The notes under the pieces were generated by a model that saw nothing but the letters and a program-made list of their open reading frames with translations, was not told the DNA's origin and searched no databases. The translations under genes were made by a program, and so were the position numbers. Shown here in pieces: positions 9,255 through 17,792 of a stretch of 64,000 nucleotides of DNA (the stretch's first letter is position 1; each line of letters begins with the position of its first letter). Source of the DNA: Ignavibacteria bacterium (GTDB taxonomy: Bacteria; Bacteroidota; Ignavibacteria; Kapaibacteriales; UBA2268); the NCBI GenBank assembly GCA_016844745.1, contig JAERMQ010000017.1, positions 21,920 to 85,919 on the forward strand, in the 5' to 3' direction.

Positions 9255-9644
9255 ATGGGAAAAATATATTCAGAAATAATGATTTCAAATCCTGTAAGGG
9301 TAGATTTAATGCCTCTTTCGGTTCAATGCCTTGTCGTTAGCGGTGCGCTGCATCTCTGCATTCCAGAGCATTTATCAATACAATTGGAATTGAAAGAGCT
9401 TGAAAAAAGAGAGGTTACATTAGCAGATGGAAAGAAATCATTATGCAGTTATGTCGGACCTGTCAGGGTACAGTTTGGCAATAGGAGTTGTTTCACGGGT
9501 GCACTTGTAATAGGTGATTCTCCGCTACTTGGCGCTATTCCAATGGAAGATATGGATTTGGTTATTCATCCAAGCCTGCAGAAACTGACAGTCAATCCGG
9601 CAAATCCAAATATACCGATGTCGGTAGCTAAGATTTCTATATAA
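9255..9644 (+). CDS. Retropepsin-like (clan AA) protein lacking the catalytic aspartate
   Basis: The 129-residue protein aligns by eye with the retropepsin-like genes at 33-36.7 kb. They have L-V-D-T-G-A followed by a hydrophobic strand and Pro; here the same stretch reads LVVSGALHLCIP, so the catalytic Asp is Val and the Thr is Ser. The later flap-side motif is kept as LLGAIPMED, like LLGATTLE or LIGQIIME in the others. It is therefore likely inactive as a protease but still folded, perhaps a binding protein. It follows a small acidic gene and overlaps the convergent fmt gene by 8 bases. Confidence 0.7.
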   Translation: MGKIYSEIMISNPVRVDLMPLSVQCLVVSGALHLCIPEHLSIQLELKELEKREVTLADGKKSLCSYVGPVRVQFGNRSCFTGALVIGDSPLLGAIPMEDMDLVIHPSLQKLTVNPANPNIPMSVAKISI

Positions 9645-10566
9645 ACTCGCCTGTCGTAGCGCCGCGCCAGCCGCGAGAAAATTCGGAAGCCTGCATAACT
9701 TTTTTAGATGCGGGTTGTATCTCGATTAACTCAATGGCATAATCACGGCAACCGGCATAGAAACTATCAGCTTCGATACGATAAGTCCCAATGGGCAATT
9801 TCCTGTTATTTGATAATTTGGCTTGCAATATTTTTAAGGAACTGCCATTGAGCAGTGTCCAGGCGCCGGGGAAAGGCGATGTACCATGAATGAAGTTCTT
9901 AACGGTTTCTGCATCTTTATTCCAATCGATTTTGCAATTCTCCCGAAATAGTTTTGGAGCTGGTGTGGCAAGGGAATTATCCTGAAGTATAGTTTGATAA
10001 TTTCCCTTCAAAAGAAGATTACAGGTTTCGATACAAAGTTCGGCTGCAATAGGCATCATAGCATCGTGAAGGTCACCGGCTGTGTACCAATCAGGTATTT
10101 GGATTTTTCGCTGTAATAAAATATCACCGGTATCAACTTTTTCCTGTAATAGGAAGGAAGTCATACCTGTTTCTTTTTCACCGTTGATAATAGCCCAATT
10201 GATTGGTGCAGCTCCCCGGTACTTTGGCAGGAGACTTGCATGAATATTGAAAGTTCCCAATTTCGCTAATGAGTAAACAGCAACAGGTAAAATTCGAAAT
10301 GCCACAACAACAATTATATCGGGATTATATGAAGAAAGCTCTGATATAAAAGATTCATCTTTTAGGTTTTCAGGTTGAAGCACTGGCAAGCCAAGTTCTA
10401 TTGCCCTGATTTTAATTGCAGATGGAATAAGTTGTAATCCCCTGCCTTTCGGTTTATCAGGTACAGTAATAATGGCAGTTACTCCAAATTCCTGATTAAG
10501 CAATTCGAGCGATGGAACAGCTATTTCAGGCGTTCCCATGAATACAATGGATTGTTTGTTAGTCAT
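9637..10566 (-). CDS. fmt: Methionyl-tRNA formyltransferase
   Basis: It transfers a formyl group from 10-formyl-tetrahydrofolate to initiator Met-tRNA in the cytoplasm. The start is taken at the ATG giving MTNKQSIVFMGTPEIAVPSL, which matches the family N terminus; the 13 upstream in-frame codons run into dut. Signature segments are FNIHASLLPKYRGAAPINWA with the catalytic Asn and His, and EKVDTGDILL with the catalytic Asp. The C-terminal OB-like tRNA-binding domain is present, and 309 residues is the normal length. It lies 4 bases downstream of dut on the same strand, so the two form an operon. Confidence 0.95.
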   Translation of the reverse strand: MTNKQSIVFMGTPEIAVPSLELLNQEFGVTAIITVPDKPKGRGLQLIPSAIKIRAIELGLPVLQPENLKDESFISELSSYNPDIIVVVAFRILPVAVYSLAKLGTFNIHASLLPKYRGAAPINWAIINGEKETGMTSFLLQEKVDTGDILLQRKIQIPDWYTAGDLHDAMMPIAAELCIETCNLLLKGNYQTILQDNSLATPAPKLFRENCKIDWNKDAETVKNFIHGTSPFPGAWTLLNGSSLKILQAKLSNNRKLPIGTYRIEADSFYAGCRDYAIELIEIQPASKKVMQASEFSRGWRGATTGEFI

Positions 10567-10570
10567 AATT

Positions 10571-11014
10571 TTATAAACCGGTACTACCGAAACCTCCGCC
10601 GCCACGCTGGGTTTCAGTCAATGTATCAACCATCTCCCATGAAATTTTTTCATAACGGGCAATAACGAGTTGGGCAATTCTATCCCCTCGCGAAATTGTA
10701 AATGGTTCTTTACTAAAATTGGAAAGTATGATTCTGATTTCGCCGCGGTAATCGCTATCAATTGTACCTGGGGCATTTAAAGCAAAAATACCGTACTTTG
10801 AAGCTAATCCGCTTCGCGAACGCACCTGACATTCATAGCCCGGTTCCAAAGCAATAGCCAGTGAGGTGGGTATAAGTTTGGTTTCCCCAGGAGAAATCAA
10901 AACCGGTTCAATGATAGCAGCATAAATGTCCATTCCTGCAGAGCCATCGGTAGCATAGCCAGGAAGTGGTAGGTCGTCGAATTGGATATCGAGTCGGGTA
11001 ATTTGTATTTTCAT
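10571..11014 (-). CDS. dut: dUTP diphosphatase (trimeric dUTPase)
   Basis: It hydrolyses dUTP to dUMP, keeping uracil out of DNA and feeding dTMP synthesis. The five family motifs are visible in order: [47 protein letters not shown] and a glycine-rich [11 protein letters not shown] arm. I take the ATG giving [11 protein letters not shown] (147 residues, the usual size); a 52-residue in-frame extension upstream overlaps another gene and has no family resemblance. It precedes fmt by 4 bases. Confidence 0.95.
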   Translation of the reverse strand: MKIQITRLDIQFDDLPLPGYATDGSAGMDIYAAIIEPVLISPGETKLIPTSLAIALEPGYECQVRSRSGLASKYGIFALNAPGTIDSDYRGEIRIILSNFSKEPFTISRGDRIAQLVIARYEKISWEMVDTLTETQRGGGGFGSTGL

Positions 11015-11105
11015 TCCATTTAAATATAGCAAATATAAAAAAAATCCTTGTACTGCTCTACCTTTAAGATGAATCGGTACAAGGATATCAAAATCATTTA
11101 TCTGA

Positions 11106-11339
11106 TTATATAGTTTTCTTTGGTCTTCGTCTTTGAGGTGCTTGCTGCGACGCTTTCTCATCTTCATCAATAACCATTTTCAATGCTTTCATAAAACCCG
11201 AGTCGAGCCTTTCTGCCCGTGTTGTCAGTTTACTAAGCATCTCCTTGGATAAAACTTCCTTGAACAACCGCTGAGTTTGTTCTTTTATTTCAGCTTCTAC
11301 AGACCTATCTTCGGTCTTGGAGTACATATTCGTTTCCAT
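11106..11339 (-). CDS. Small charged protein of unknown function
   Basis: A 77-residue, helix-rich, highly charged protein ([20 protein letters not shown]) ending in a basic tail RRRPKKTI. It lies just upstream of dut on the same strand with a gap of about 90 bases and may be the first gene of a dut-fmt unit. I do not recognise the family. No signal peptide or membrane segment is visible. Confidence 0.6.
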   Translation of the reverse strand: METNMYSKTEDRSVEAEIKEQTQRLFKEVLSKEMLSKLTTRAERLDSGFMKALKMVIDEDEKASQQAPQRRRPKKTI

Positions 11340-11515
11340 AATATCACGAATTTAATTGTTCAATAACCTTAAATTAATTTTGTCGCTATTAATGTATTCA
11401 TCCATTATCTTTAATCCCATATTTTTTAGTCAACGTATGAAATATAGGAATATTTTATAACATTGCTTTAATAAGATATAACCGAATTTATCTTATAGAA
11501 TAAAAACTAAAAAAA

Positions 11516-12802
11516 TTAAAGTTCGGATTTGATAAAATAGTTACCGTTAATAACATATTCCGGTTTGCCTTTAAGGTGCCACCCATCGAATGGTGTATTA
11601 TCCGAACGGGATTTGAATTTAGTTTTATCAACAGTCCATTCCTTGTCAGGGGCGAAAATTGTAATTTCTGCGCATGAACCTTCCTTCATCGAAATATCAC
11701 GTAAACCAAGAATTTTTCGAGGATTGCAGGACATCTTTTCAATTAATTGATGAATTGACAAAATTCCTTTATGAACAAGAAAGGTCATAGATAAACCAAA
11801 TGAAGTTTCCAAACCAATGATTCCACATGAAGCCTTTTCGAATTCAATATTTTTTTCATGTAAAGCATGAGGAGCATGATCAGTTGCAATGCAATCAATA
11901 GTGCCGTCAGATAATCCTGTTAATAATGCATCAACATCCTTCTTTGTCCTAAGAGGAGGATTCATTTTATAGTTTGTATCATAACCGCTCAAATAATCCT
12001 CGGTTAAACAAAAATGATGGGGAGTTACCTCACAGGACACACGCAAGCCTTGAGCTTTAGCATTTCTTATTAAATCCACCGAGTGTCCGGTACTAATATG
12101 TGAAGCATGGTAACGTCTATTATTGAAATAACCTGAAAGCATGATATCCCTGCTCAGTATTATTTCTTCTGCAACAGAAGGATAACCTTTTAATCCTAAC
12201 TTGGCTGAATGAATGCCTTCGTTCATTGCAAAACTATTGGTTAAGCTGTGTTCTTCGCAATGTTGTGAAATCAGGAGATCGCGACCGGAGGAATACTCGA
12301 ATATCCTTCGCATAACGTCAGAATCAGTTACACAATTACCATCATCTGTAAACATAAGCACACCCGAATCGGATAACTCATACATACACGATATATGCTT
12401 GCCTTCTCTTTTTTGAGTAAGAGCACCGGCAATATATACGCTTACCGGTAAATGAGCGGCTTGATTGCGAATAAATTCTACGACCGGAACATTATCGATT
12501 GGCGGTTCGGTATTCGGCATACAAACAACGGCAGTGAAACCACCGTTAACTGCTGCTGCTGTTCCACTTACAATATTTTCCTTGTATTCGTATCCCGGTT
12601 CACGTAAATGTACATGCATATCACAAAATCCTGGTGCAGCTATTAAATCAGAGCCATCAATAATTTGAGTGTCATTTTCGACATCAACCGGCTTATCGGA
12701 ACAATGAATGATATTCCCTTCTTTAATCCATAAATTTACAATTTTATCTAAATTTTCAGCAGGATTGACCGCTCTTATTTGTTTGAACAGGATATTTATC
12801 AT
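11516..12802 (-). CDS. pyrC: Dihydroorotase
   Basis: It interconverts carbamoyl aspartate and dihydroorotate, the third step of pyrimidine synthesis. The amidohydrolase metal site begins with DMHVHLREPG (H63, H65). MPNTEPPIDN contacts substrate, HASHISTGHSV carries further metal-site histidines, and CIATDHAPH supplies the last catalytic Asp. At 428 residues it fits the class I type. It is divergent from the radical SAM gene, with 87 bases between the two starts holding both promoters. Confidence 0.95.
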   Translation of the reverse strand: MINILFKQIRAVNPAENLDKIVNLWIKEGNIIHCSDKPVDVENDTQIIDGSDLIAAPGFCDMHVHLREPGYEYKENIVSGTAAAVNGGFTAVVCMPNTEPPIDNVPVVEFIRNQAAHLPVSVYIAGALTQKREGKHISCMYELSDSGVLMFTDDGNCVTDSDVMRRIFEYSSGRDLLISQHCEEHSLTNSFAMNEGIHSAKLGLKGYPSVAEEIILSRDIMLSGYFNNRRYHASHISTGHSVDLIRNAKAQGLRVSCEVTPHHFCLTEDYLSGYDTNYKMNPPLRTKKDVDALLTGLSDGTIDCIATDHAPHALHEKNIEFEKASCGIIGLETSFGLSMTFLVHKGILSIHQLIEKMSCNPRKILGLRDISMKEGSCAEITIFAPDKEWTVDKTKFKSRSDNTPFDGWHLKGKPEYVINGNYFIKSEL

Positions 12803-12889
12803 TTTCTCTTTCGTATATTTGAAAAACTTAGCAATTTATAATAAGTTTTTTGATTTATAAAATTTTTTATCGATAAAATTATTTTTTAT

Positions 12890-13813
12890 ATGGAAGAAGT
12901 AAAATTATTTGATATGAAAACCTGCAATATTTGCCCTCATTCCTGCAATGCTGATAGAATATCAAATAAAAAAGGAGTTTGCAGAACCTCTGATAAATTA
13001 TCTGTTTCAGCAATTTGCCTTCATTATGGAGAAGAGCCTGTTTTAAGCGGTTTTCAGGGTATAGTTAATATTTTCTTTTCAAACTGTAATCTTCGCTGTA
13101 TTTATTGCCAGAATCATCAAATCAGCTTTGATTCAAATGATATAATACAAAATTATCATAATATCGAAGATGTTATAAAAAAAATTTGCAACTATCTCGA
13201 TTGCGGTTGTAATACTGTCGGGTTCGTTTCCCCAACTCATAATATACCAAATATGTTATCTATTATAAAAGGATTATGGGATGCAGGAAGAGAACCTATC
13301 ATTGTTTATAACTCAAATGGATATGATAAAGTTGAAACTTTAAAATATATCGAAGATTATATCGATGTTTACTTGCCTGATTTTAAATATGTTGATGATT
13401 CATTAGCATTAAAGCTGTCGAAAGCTCCTGGATACTCTGAAATCGCTCTATCTGCTATCAAAGAAATGTATCGACAAAAGGGAGCAAATTTATATCTCGA
13501 CGATAATGGATATGCAATATCAGGACTGATTATACGGCATTTAATTCTTCCAGGATATATTGAAAACAGCATTAATGTTTTGGATTGCATCGCCAACAAA
13601 TTAACTACATCCCTTCATATTTCATTAATGTCGCAATACATGCCAACTATTCACACTTCCTCACATTCGAACTTAAGAAGAAAATTAAATTTCAAGGAAT
13701 ACGAAAAAGTATTAGAACATTTTGAAGGTCTTGGATTTTACAATGGATGGGTGCAATCATTGGATAGCAGCGAAATTTATTTTCCTGATTTTTCTCTTGA
13801 AATTCCTTTCTAA
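12890..13813 (+). CDS. Radical SAM protein, pyruvate-formate-lyase-activase-like
   Basis: The radical SAM cluster motif is FFSNCNLRCIYCQNH (C66, C70, C73). It is preceded by an N-terminal cysteine-rich stretch, CNICPHSCN and VCRT, as in the COG1313-type PflA-related proteins. SPTHNIPNML and DVYLPDFKY are also typical of that group. Length (307 residues) fits. The substrate is unknown; no glycyl-radical enzyme or AmmeMemo gene is nearby. A large perfect hairpin lies directly behind the stop. Confidence 0.88.
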   Translation: MEEVKLFDMKTCNICPHSCNADRISNKKGVCRTSDKLSVSAICLHYGEEPVLSGFQGIVNIFFSNCNLRCIYCQNHQISFDSNDIIQNYHNIEDVIKKICNYLDCGCNTVGFVSPTHNIPNMLSIIKGLWDAGREPIIVYNSNGYDKVETLKYIEDYIDVYLPDFKYVDDSLALKLSKAPGYSEIALSAIKEMYRQKGANLYLDDNGYAISGLIIRHLILPGYIENSINVLDCIANKLTTSLHISLMSQYMPTIHTSSHSNLRRKLNFKEYEKVLEHFEGLGFYNGWVQSLDSSEIYFPDFSLEIPF

Positions 13814-13819
13814 ATTATT

Positions 13820-13909
13820 ATACCAAGTTGCGTTCAAACAGACAAGAATGTCTGTTTTACCAAAAACAGTAGAACAGACATTCTTGTCTGTTTGAACGCA
13901 ACTTGGTAT
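13820..13909. repeat. Large perfect inverted repeat, CAGACAAGAATGTCTG core
   Basis: Two 37-base arms that look perfectly complementary are separated by 16 bases. Each arm contains a smaller palindrome, CAGACAAGAATGTCTG, so it can fold locally or as one long hairpin. It starts 7 bases after the radical SAM stop codon and could act as a terminator. The same core recurs at 54.1 kb. Confidence 0.88.
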
Positions 13910-13954
13910 TATATCCCTTTATATTTAAATTGATACAATAATTACCAATAAAAT

Positions 13955-13990
13955 TTCGTCTAATTCGTCTAATTCGTCTAATTCGTCTAA
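13955..13990. repeat. Tandem 9-mer TTCGTCTAA x4
   Basis: Four head-to-tail copies of TTCGTCTAA lie about 100 bases ahead of the polysaccharide export gene. The 276-base gap holds this and the hairpin before it. Confidence 0.85.
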
Positions 13991-14089
13991 TTTAAAAATT
14001 CTTAGAGAAGAATATAAATTGCTATTATGAATAAAAAAATAATAATTTTGTAAATTATAATATATTTACTTAATTTTTGGAATAATATT

Positions 14090-15736
14090 ATGTATAAAAT
14101 GAAATCCGTAAAAAAACTTATATTACCTATCCTTTTTCTTTTACTCGTTATTTTTTCCCTTAATTTAAATTCCCAAATTGATTATAATTACATTACGGGT
14201 GCAAAGAAGGGATTAATTGATACCCTGGCTATGAAGAACACACAGACTATACTAAAAGAGGCTACAGGACTGCAAGAAAAAGAAATTAATCCAAAAGAAT
14301 ATATACTGGGACCCGGTGACGTCATAACAATATCTTTAATTTCCACTAATTCAAGACAAATAGACTTAACTGTTTCACCTGAGGGTATGCTTCATATTCA
14401 AAGCGTTGGAGTAGTTGATGTGAAAAATATAAGTTTATCAGAAGCAAACGTTTTAATTAAAGAAAAAGTAAAAAAAGTATATAGAACAGATGATGTTTTC
14501 ATTACATTAAAAGACCTTCGTAAATTTAAAGTAATTGTTAGGGGAAGTCTTCCCAAGCCTGCCATTGTTTCAGCAAGCGCTGTTGAAAGAGTATCTGAAA
14601 TTATAGAACGTGCCGGCGGAATGAATTTTAAAGCATCAGCCAGAAATATAGTATTAATTCGAGACAATTCAAAAAATATTCATGTCGATTTATTAAAATT
14701 TTTCCTGACAGGAGATAAAACCGCCAATCCAACTGTATTAGGAGGAGACCAGATATTCATTCCTTCAATTGATGAAAAGGATTACATCCAAAGTTATGGT
14801 GAAGTGTTAGCGCCCAAAATGTTTGAATTTGTAAATGGCGACTCTTTATCTACACTCATTAAATTTTCCCAAGGTTTTACTATCAATGCTAATCTGGATT
14901 CAGTTGAATTTTCACGTATTTACGAAACAAATGTTATTGAAAATAAAATCTTGCATCTCGGCTCCTGGAAAAATAAATTATTACTCGATGAACCTCTACA
15001 AAACGATTTCCCGCTTATAACAGGTGATAAAGTATTTATACATAAAAAAAGTAATTCGGATACACTTCAGGTTGTTGCCATAGAAGGTGAAATTCTTTAC
15101 CCAGGGCATTATCCTATTCAACCTAAAAAAGATAGAATAAGTGATTTAATTGCCCGTGCCGGTGGATTTACCGATATTGCTAATCCCGAAGCTGCATTAT
15201 TTATTCGACAAAAGGAAAACTTCATTGAAGATTTGGAAATGGCTCGTCTTTGGAGATTAACCCCAAGTGATCGTTCGAAAAGTGAACAGCAATATTTTAA
15301 TTCGCGTGTTAATGAAAGAAAAGGGTTGCTTTCGGTTAATATAAGAAAAATAATGATTAATCCTTCCTTAGAAGAAAATGTATTTTTAAGTGATATGGAT
15401 TCACTATTTATCCCATCAATGAAGAATTTCGTAAATGTTCAAGGAAGGGTAAATAATCCGGGTTTAGTTATATTTAAACCGAATTTTACATATCATGATT
15501 ATATAGCATTAGCCGGAGGCTATGGGTACCGGGCAGATGAACCATCAACAATGATTGTAAAAGCTAAAGGTGAACAGTTTCTCGCTAATAAAATGAATTA
15601 TATTATTGAACCCGGTGATAATATCTTAGTTCCCCCACAACCTGAAATAGATTTTTATGAAATCTTTACAACAATAATGGTAGCAATTACTCAGGTTGTT
15701 ACAATTGTCGGAGTTGTATATTCCTTAACTAAATAG
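14090..15736 (+). CDS. Polysaccharide export protein, Wza-like with SLBB domains
   Basis: The protein starts with a signal-like helix (LILPILFLLLVIFSLNLNSQ). YILGPGDVITISLIST opens the Poly_export domain, where SPEGMLHIQSVGVVDV is the usual core. Several SLBB (beta-grasp) modules follow, for example GEILYPGHYPI and GRVNNPGLVIF, each with an AGG turn. A hydrophobic helix near the C terminus (TIMVAITQVVTIVGVVY) may cross a membrane. Family members form the periplasmic/outer-membrane channel for exopolysaccharide. It lies 16 bases ahead of the chain-length gene. No glycosyltransferases or polymerase adjoin. Confidence 0.88.
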   Translation: MYKMKSVKKLILPILFLLLVIFSLNLNSQIDYNYITGAKKGLIDTLAMKNTQTILKEATGLQEKEINPKEYILGPGDVITISLISTNSRQIDLTVSPEGMLHIQSVGVVDVKNISLSEANVLIKEKVKKVYRTDDVFITLKDLRKFKVIVRGSLPKPAIVSASAVERVSEIIERAGGMNFKASARNIVLIRDNSKNIHVDLLKFFLTGDKTANPTVLGGDQIFIPSIDEKDYIQSYGEVLAPKMFEFVNGDSLSTLIKFSQGFTINANLDSVEFSRIYETNVIENKILHLGSWKNKLLLDEPLQNDFPLITGDKVFIHKKSNSDTLQVVAIEGEILYPGHYPIQPKKDRISDLIARAGGFTDIANPEAALFIRQKENFIEDLEMARLWRLTPSDRSKSEQQYFNSRVNERKGLLSVNIRKIMINPSLEENVFLSDMDSLFIPSMKNFVNVQGRVNNPGLVIFKPNFTYHDYIALAGGYGYRADEPSTMIVKAKGEQFLANKMNYIIEPGDNILVPPQPEIDFYEIFTTIMVAITQVVTIVGVVYSLTK

Positions 15737-15752
15737 TAAAAAATTCTTAAGC

Positions 15753-16958
15753 ATGTTAAAAATCAAAAAAGACAAAGAAGTAGTAAATCTTAAACAGATT
15801 TTGGAACTTTTCAAGTTAAATAAAAAATTCTTAATAATTTTTGTTTGTATCATAGAATTAGTTGTAATAGTTTCAACTTTTATTTTACCTTATGAATACG
15901 AAGCTGCTTCAACAACTTTACCCCAGAAACAGGAAAGCGGTGGAAGTCTATCTAATTTCCTCCAATCAGTTGCCGGAGGAATCACACTTGGTGGTTCTGT
16001 TGGTGGCACTCAATCCCAGGTTATGGCGGAAGTTTTGCGGAGCCGTTCAGTTGCAAAATTGATAACTGAAAGTTTAAAACTATACAATAAACCACAATTC
16101 AAAGATATTCCAAAGGAGGATATTATTGATTTGATTCGCAATTCCATAATTGTCGAAGTTGAACGAAGTGGGCTTATAACGGTCAGGGTAAGTATAAAAA
16201 CAGAGTGGTTCCCAAACTCATCAGATAAAGATACTGCAAAGATCCTCGTAGCAAATTTATCTAACAGTGCAATACGTTCCTTAGATAAAATTATAAGGGG
16301 AAAAAATATTTTGAATTCTCATAATTCAAGATTATATATTGAAACTCAATTAGAACATTATAGAAAAAATCTTGATTCACTCGATGAAATAATTGAATCA
16401 TTCCAATTGGATAATAAAGTGCTGGCTCTCGATGAGCAAACAAAATCAATAATTGCTCAAGGTGCTTACCTGGCTTCTAATGTTATAAAAACCGAAATTG
16501 AACTGACTTTGGCTAAGCAGGAATATGAATCGGATTCACCCATTATAAAAGCATTTCAACAGTCAATCCAAACACTTAGGAATCAACTCACAAAAGTTCA
16601 GTCCGGAAGTCTTTTTGGCTCTGATGCTGTTTCATTGCCGCTTATTCAGGTGCCAAAACTATATCGTCTATATGCAAATTTAATTCGTGATAAAAAAATT
16701 CTTGAACAGGTTACACTCTATTTAGAAACGCAAAAACATCAGGAAGCAATTCAGGAAGAAAAAGATATTCCCCTTATAGAACCGTTAGACGAAGCTGTTC
16801 CACCCAAAAGACAGGTTTCCCCAAGTAAAAAACTAATGGTTATTCTTGGATTTATTATTTCAGCGTTTTTTGGATGTTTAACAGTTTTTTCTTATGCCTT
16901 AATCAAAGGTAGTTTATATCTTAGAAAAGATGTAGTTATCAATCCTATCAGGGATTAA
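15753..16958 (+). CDS. Wzz-type polysaccharide chain-length determinant / co-polymerase
   Basis: It has the two-membrane-helix layout of polysaccharide co-polymerases: an N-terminal helix (FLIIFVCIIELVVIVSTFIL), a large periplasmic domain with heptad-like helices (roughly residues 60-350), a proline-containing PPKRQVSPSKK and a second helix (MVILGFIISAFFGCLTVFSYALI). There is no C-terminal tyrosine kinase, so this is the kinase-less type. It follows the Wza-like gene and completes a two-gene export unit. Confidence 0.87.
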   Translation: MLKIKKDKEVVNLKQILELFKLNKKFLIIFVCIIELVVIVSTFILPYEYEAASTTLPQKQESGGSLSNFLQSVAGGITLGGSVGGTQSQVMAEVLRSRSVAKLITESLKLYNKPQFKDIPKEDIIDLIRNSIIVEVERSGLITVRVSIKTEWFPNSSDKDTAKILVANLSNSAIRSLDKIIRGKNILNSHNSRLYIETQLEHYRKNLDSLDEIIESFQLDNKVLALDEQTKSIIAQGAYLASNVIKTEIELTLAKQEYESDSPIIKAFQQSIQTLRNQLTKVQSGSLFGSDAVSLPLIQVPKLYRLYANLIRDKKILEQVTLYLETQKHQEAIQEEKDIPLIEPLDEAVPPKRQVSPSKKLMVILGFIISAFFGCLTVFSYALIKGSLYLRKDVVINPIRD

Positions 16959-17051
16959 TATCTTCCAGGTACGACTGATTATATTGTTTTGATTTGCCCT
17001 ATTTGATTTATCTTTAGTTTTCTGAGACCTCTGAAAAATAATGTATTATAC

Positions 17052-17134
17052 AAGAATGTCATTCAGAACGAAGTGAAGAATCCATAAGCAGCATTGGGAC
17101 TGGATTCTTCACATCGTTCTGAATGACATTCTTC
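17052..17134. repeat. Inverted-repeat element, GTCATTCAGAACGAAG type
   Basis: The arms AAGAATGTCATTCAGAACG and CGTTCTGAATGACATTCTT enclose GAAGAATCCA...TGGATTCTTC. It belongs to the same subfamily as the 36.8 kb copy (shared GCAGCATTGGGACTGG-like centre). It lies at the 3' ends of convergent genes. Confidence 0.85.
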
Positions 17135-17194
17135 TTTACTTTTTCAACTGGCTCCTAATTATATTAATTTCAATTTTTAGAGTGGACTCAATAT

Positions 17195-17632
17195 TTAAAA
17201 AATATTTCCGCTGATATAATCGAACATATATTTATTATCAACCTGGGTATCGCTCAACAATGCATTGACCACATCACCAATTGATATAAGTCCTACAAGA
17301 TTTTTTTCTGACACGACCGGAAGATGTCTTATATGATTTTGCGACATTATACCTTCGGCATATTTTATATCATCATCAGCTTCTATAATAATTACCTTTT
17401 TGGTCATTATATCGTCAATTTTTTTATCCCTGAAATTATCGGGTGAATTATAACAGTCCCTTATAATATCGCGTTCGCTAAGAATTCCGCATATTTTCCC
17501 ATCAGAATCAATTACGATAAGAACTCCGATATTATTTACAACAAGTATTTTCAGGGCGTCTTGTACGGAATTTTCACGTCCGATTGTAAATACTGCCGGA
17601 CCTTTTGATTTTAGTATTTCTCGAACTTTCAT
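17195..17632 (-). CDS. CBS-domain pair protein
   Basis: A 145-residue stand-alone CBS (Bateman) module. The first CBS contains VQDALKILVVNNIGVLIVID followed by GILSERDIIRD, and the second contains HIRHLPVVSEKNLVGLISIGDVV. Such proteins bind adenine nucleotides and act as small energy or ligand sensors. It is encoded singly, downstream of the transporter gene on the same strand but separated by a terminator. The partner is unknown. Confidence 0.9.
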   Translation of the reverse strand: MKVREILKSKGPAVFTIGRENSVQDALKILVVNNIGVLIVIDSDGKICGILSERDIIRDCYNSPDNFRDKKIDDIMTKKVIIIEADDDIKYAEGIMSQNHIRHLPVVSEKNLVGLISIGDVVNALLSDTQVDNKYMFDYISGNIF

Positions 17633-17744
17633 TTTTATTCCTTATAAATTTATTAATAATAAAATTAATCGAACAAATAAGTCTTTTATTGTAAATATTT
17701 CAAATATTCTAAAAATTATTTTATAGGTCGTTCAAAAAATTATA

Positions 17745-17782
17745 GAATTTGTCGTTCCTGCCTTCGCAGAAATGACAAATTC
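17745..17782 (-). terminator. Rho-independent terminator of the symporter gene
   Basis: GAATTTGTC...GACAAATTC arms form a hairpin about 10 bases past the stop codon. On the minus strand the hairpin is followed by TATAATTTTTTG, a T-run. The stem is a member of the GTCATTC-type repeat family used here as a terminator. Confidence 0.75.
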
Positions 17783-17792
17783 GCATAGTATA

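Noticed and set aside
11015..11170. 52-residue N-terminal extension of dUTPase
   Set aside because: It overlaps the small gene at 11106-11339 and has no similarity to the family; the family start fits the ATG at 11014.
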